A program made the position numbers and the translations under genes. The notes beneath the pieces were generated by a model. It saw only the letters and a program-made list of their open reading frames with translations. It had not been told where the DNA came from and made no database searches. Below, in pieces: positions 5,705 to 6,177 of a DNA stretch of 6,177 nt; position 1 is the stretch's first letter, and each line of letters begins with the position of its first letter. Source of the DNA: an uncultured Ruminococcus sp. (lineage in GTDB: Bacteria > Bacillota > Clostridia > Oscillospirales > Ruminococcaceae); the NCBI GenBank assembly GCA_945876405.1, contig CAMCOJ010000130.1, positions 1-6,177 on the forward strand. Reading direction: 5' to 3'.

Positions 5705-6118
5705 ATGATAAAAGAAATAAACAGAGACCCGATTATACTTAAGATGAAATCAACCCCTGCAAATGAATCCGACCTGCAGACCGCTCAGGACCTTCTCGAT
5801 ACCGTAACCGCCAACAGCGACCGCTGCGTCGGCATGGCGGCAAATATGATAGGTGTAAACAAAACCATACTCGTAGCACTTATCGCAGGAAAATACAAAA
5901 TCATGATTAATCCTGAGATAACCGACCACTCCGTCGAATACTACGAAACCGAAGAAGGCTGCCTTTCACTGAACGGCGTGCGTCCTGCAAAAAGGTATAA
6001 AAAAATAACTGTTTCCTGGCTCGACGAAAAGTTCAGAAACAGAAAAGGTACATTCAGGGATTTTGAAGCACAGATTATTCAGCATGAAATCGACCATTTC
6101 AGCGGGATACTTATCTGA
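5705..6118 (+). CDS. def: Peptide deformylase, short clostridial type, 137 aa
   Basis: The enzyme removes the N-formyl group from the first methionine of new proteins in the cytoplasm, using a bound metal (usually Fe2+). Metal ligands C86 (EGCLS, 84-88), H127 and H131 (QHEIDH, 126-131) and the catalytic E128 are all present. Motif I, normally GxGxAAxQ, reads CVGMAANM (41-48), so the conserved glutamine that helps bind the formyl group is methionine (M48). I recall the same CVGMAANMIG form in deformylase-like proteins of other gut clostridia, so it marks a subfamily and is not damage. The protein ends soon after the third motif and lacks the C-terminal extension of longer forms. AAAGGA lies 9 nt upstream of the ATG. 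It is probably a second, non-essential deformylase; its activity and substrate preference are uncertain. Confidence 0.9.
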   Translation: MIKEINRDPIILKMKSTPANESDLQTAQDLLDTVTANSDRCVGMAANMIGVNKTILVALIAGKYKIMINPEITDHSVEYYETEEGCLSLNGVRPAKRYKKITVSWLDEKFRNRKGTFRDFEAQIIQHEIDHFSGILI

Positions 6119-6146
6119 CCATAGTAAGCGTAAAATATAACGTGTC

Positions 6147-6175
6147 TATTCAATTGATTTCTGAAATGATATAAT
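6147..6175 (+). promoter_or_regulatory. Probable promoter for a gene beyond the right edge
   Basis: TATAAT at 6170-6175 with an extended TGA just before it. TATTCA at 6147-6152 is a poor -35 at 17-nt spacing. The window ends 2 nt later. No terminator hairpin for the deformylase gene is visible between 6119 and here. Confidence 0.45.
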
Positions 6176-6177
6176 AA

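Overview
The window looks like part of a low-GC Gram-positive chromosome, most likely a gut or rumen Clostridium relative such as Ruminococcus. The reasons are AT-rich spacers, AAAGGAG-type ribosome binding sites, extended -10 promoters (TGnTATAAT), a Tn916-like integrase and a short peptide deformylase with a CVGMAANMIG motif. The genus is an inference from memory of these families, not a search result.

Left part (1-1890, minus strand). A run of small genes is read right to left: two tandem paralogues of about 70 and 95 codons (1634-1422 and 1320-1033), a membrane-anchored protein (999-568), a soluble protein (457-71) and the start of another hydrophobic protein that leaves the window (54-1). 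I recognise none of these families. The first two are clear duplicates, and the next two look like distant relatives of each other. A zinc-ribbon-like scrap of 22 codons lies just upstream (1756-1688). Together they look like a diversifying accessory cluster.

Middle (1895-3276). A complete tyrosine recombinase is read leftwards. It is flanked by two non-coding stretches that share an exact 15-bp sequence in inverted orientation (1805-1819 and 3161-3175). Each copy has core-site architecture: short inverted arms around 5 bp. A strong plus-strand promoter sits just left of each copy. The right copy forms the heart of a perfect rho-independent terminator placed between a promoter and the NACHT gene. 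This suggests either an attenuated leader or a recombinase-driven switch.

Right part (3277-6118, plus strand). A 778-residue NACHT/STAND NTPase has an intact Walker A, Walker B and arginine sensor, an unrecognised N-terminal region and a short C-terminus. Its make-up and its position beside an integrase fit an anti-phage (bacterial NLR-like) gene. After it comes a peptide deformylase with its own promoter, probably ordinary chromosomal sequence, and at the right edge a promoter for a gene outside the window.

The most interesting hypothesis is that the integrase, its inverted sites and the two promoters form an expression switch for the NACHT gene on one side and the small-gene cluster on the other. 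The sequence gives the layout. The switching itself is untested.
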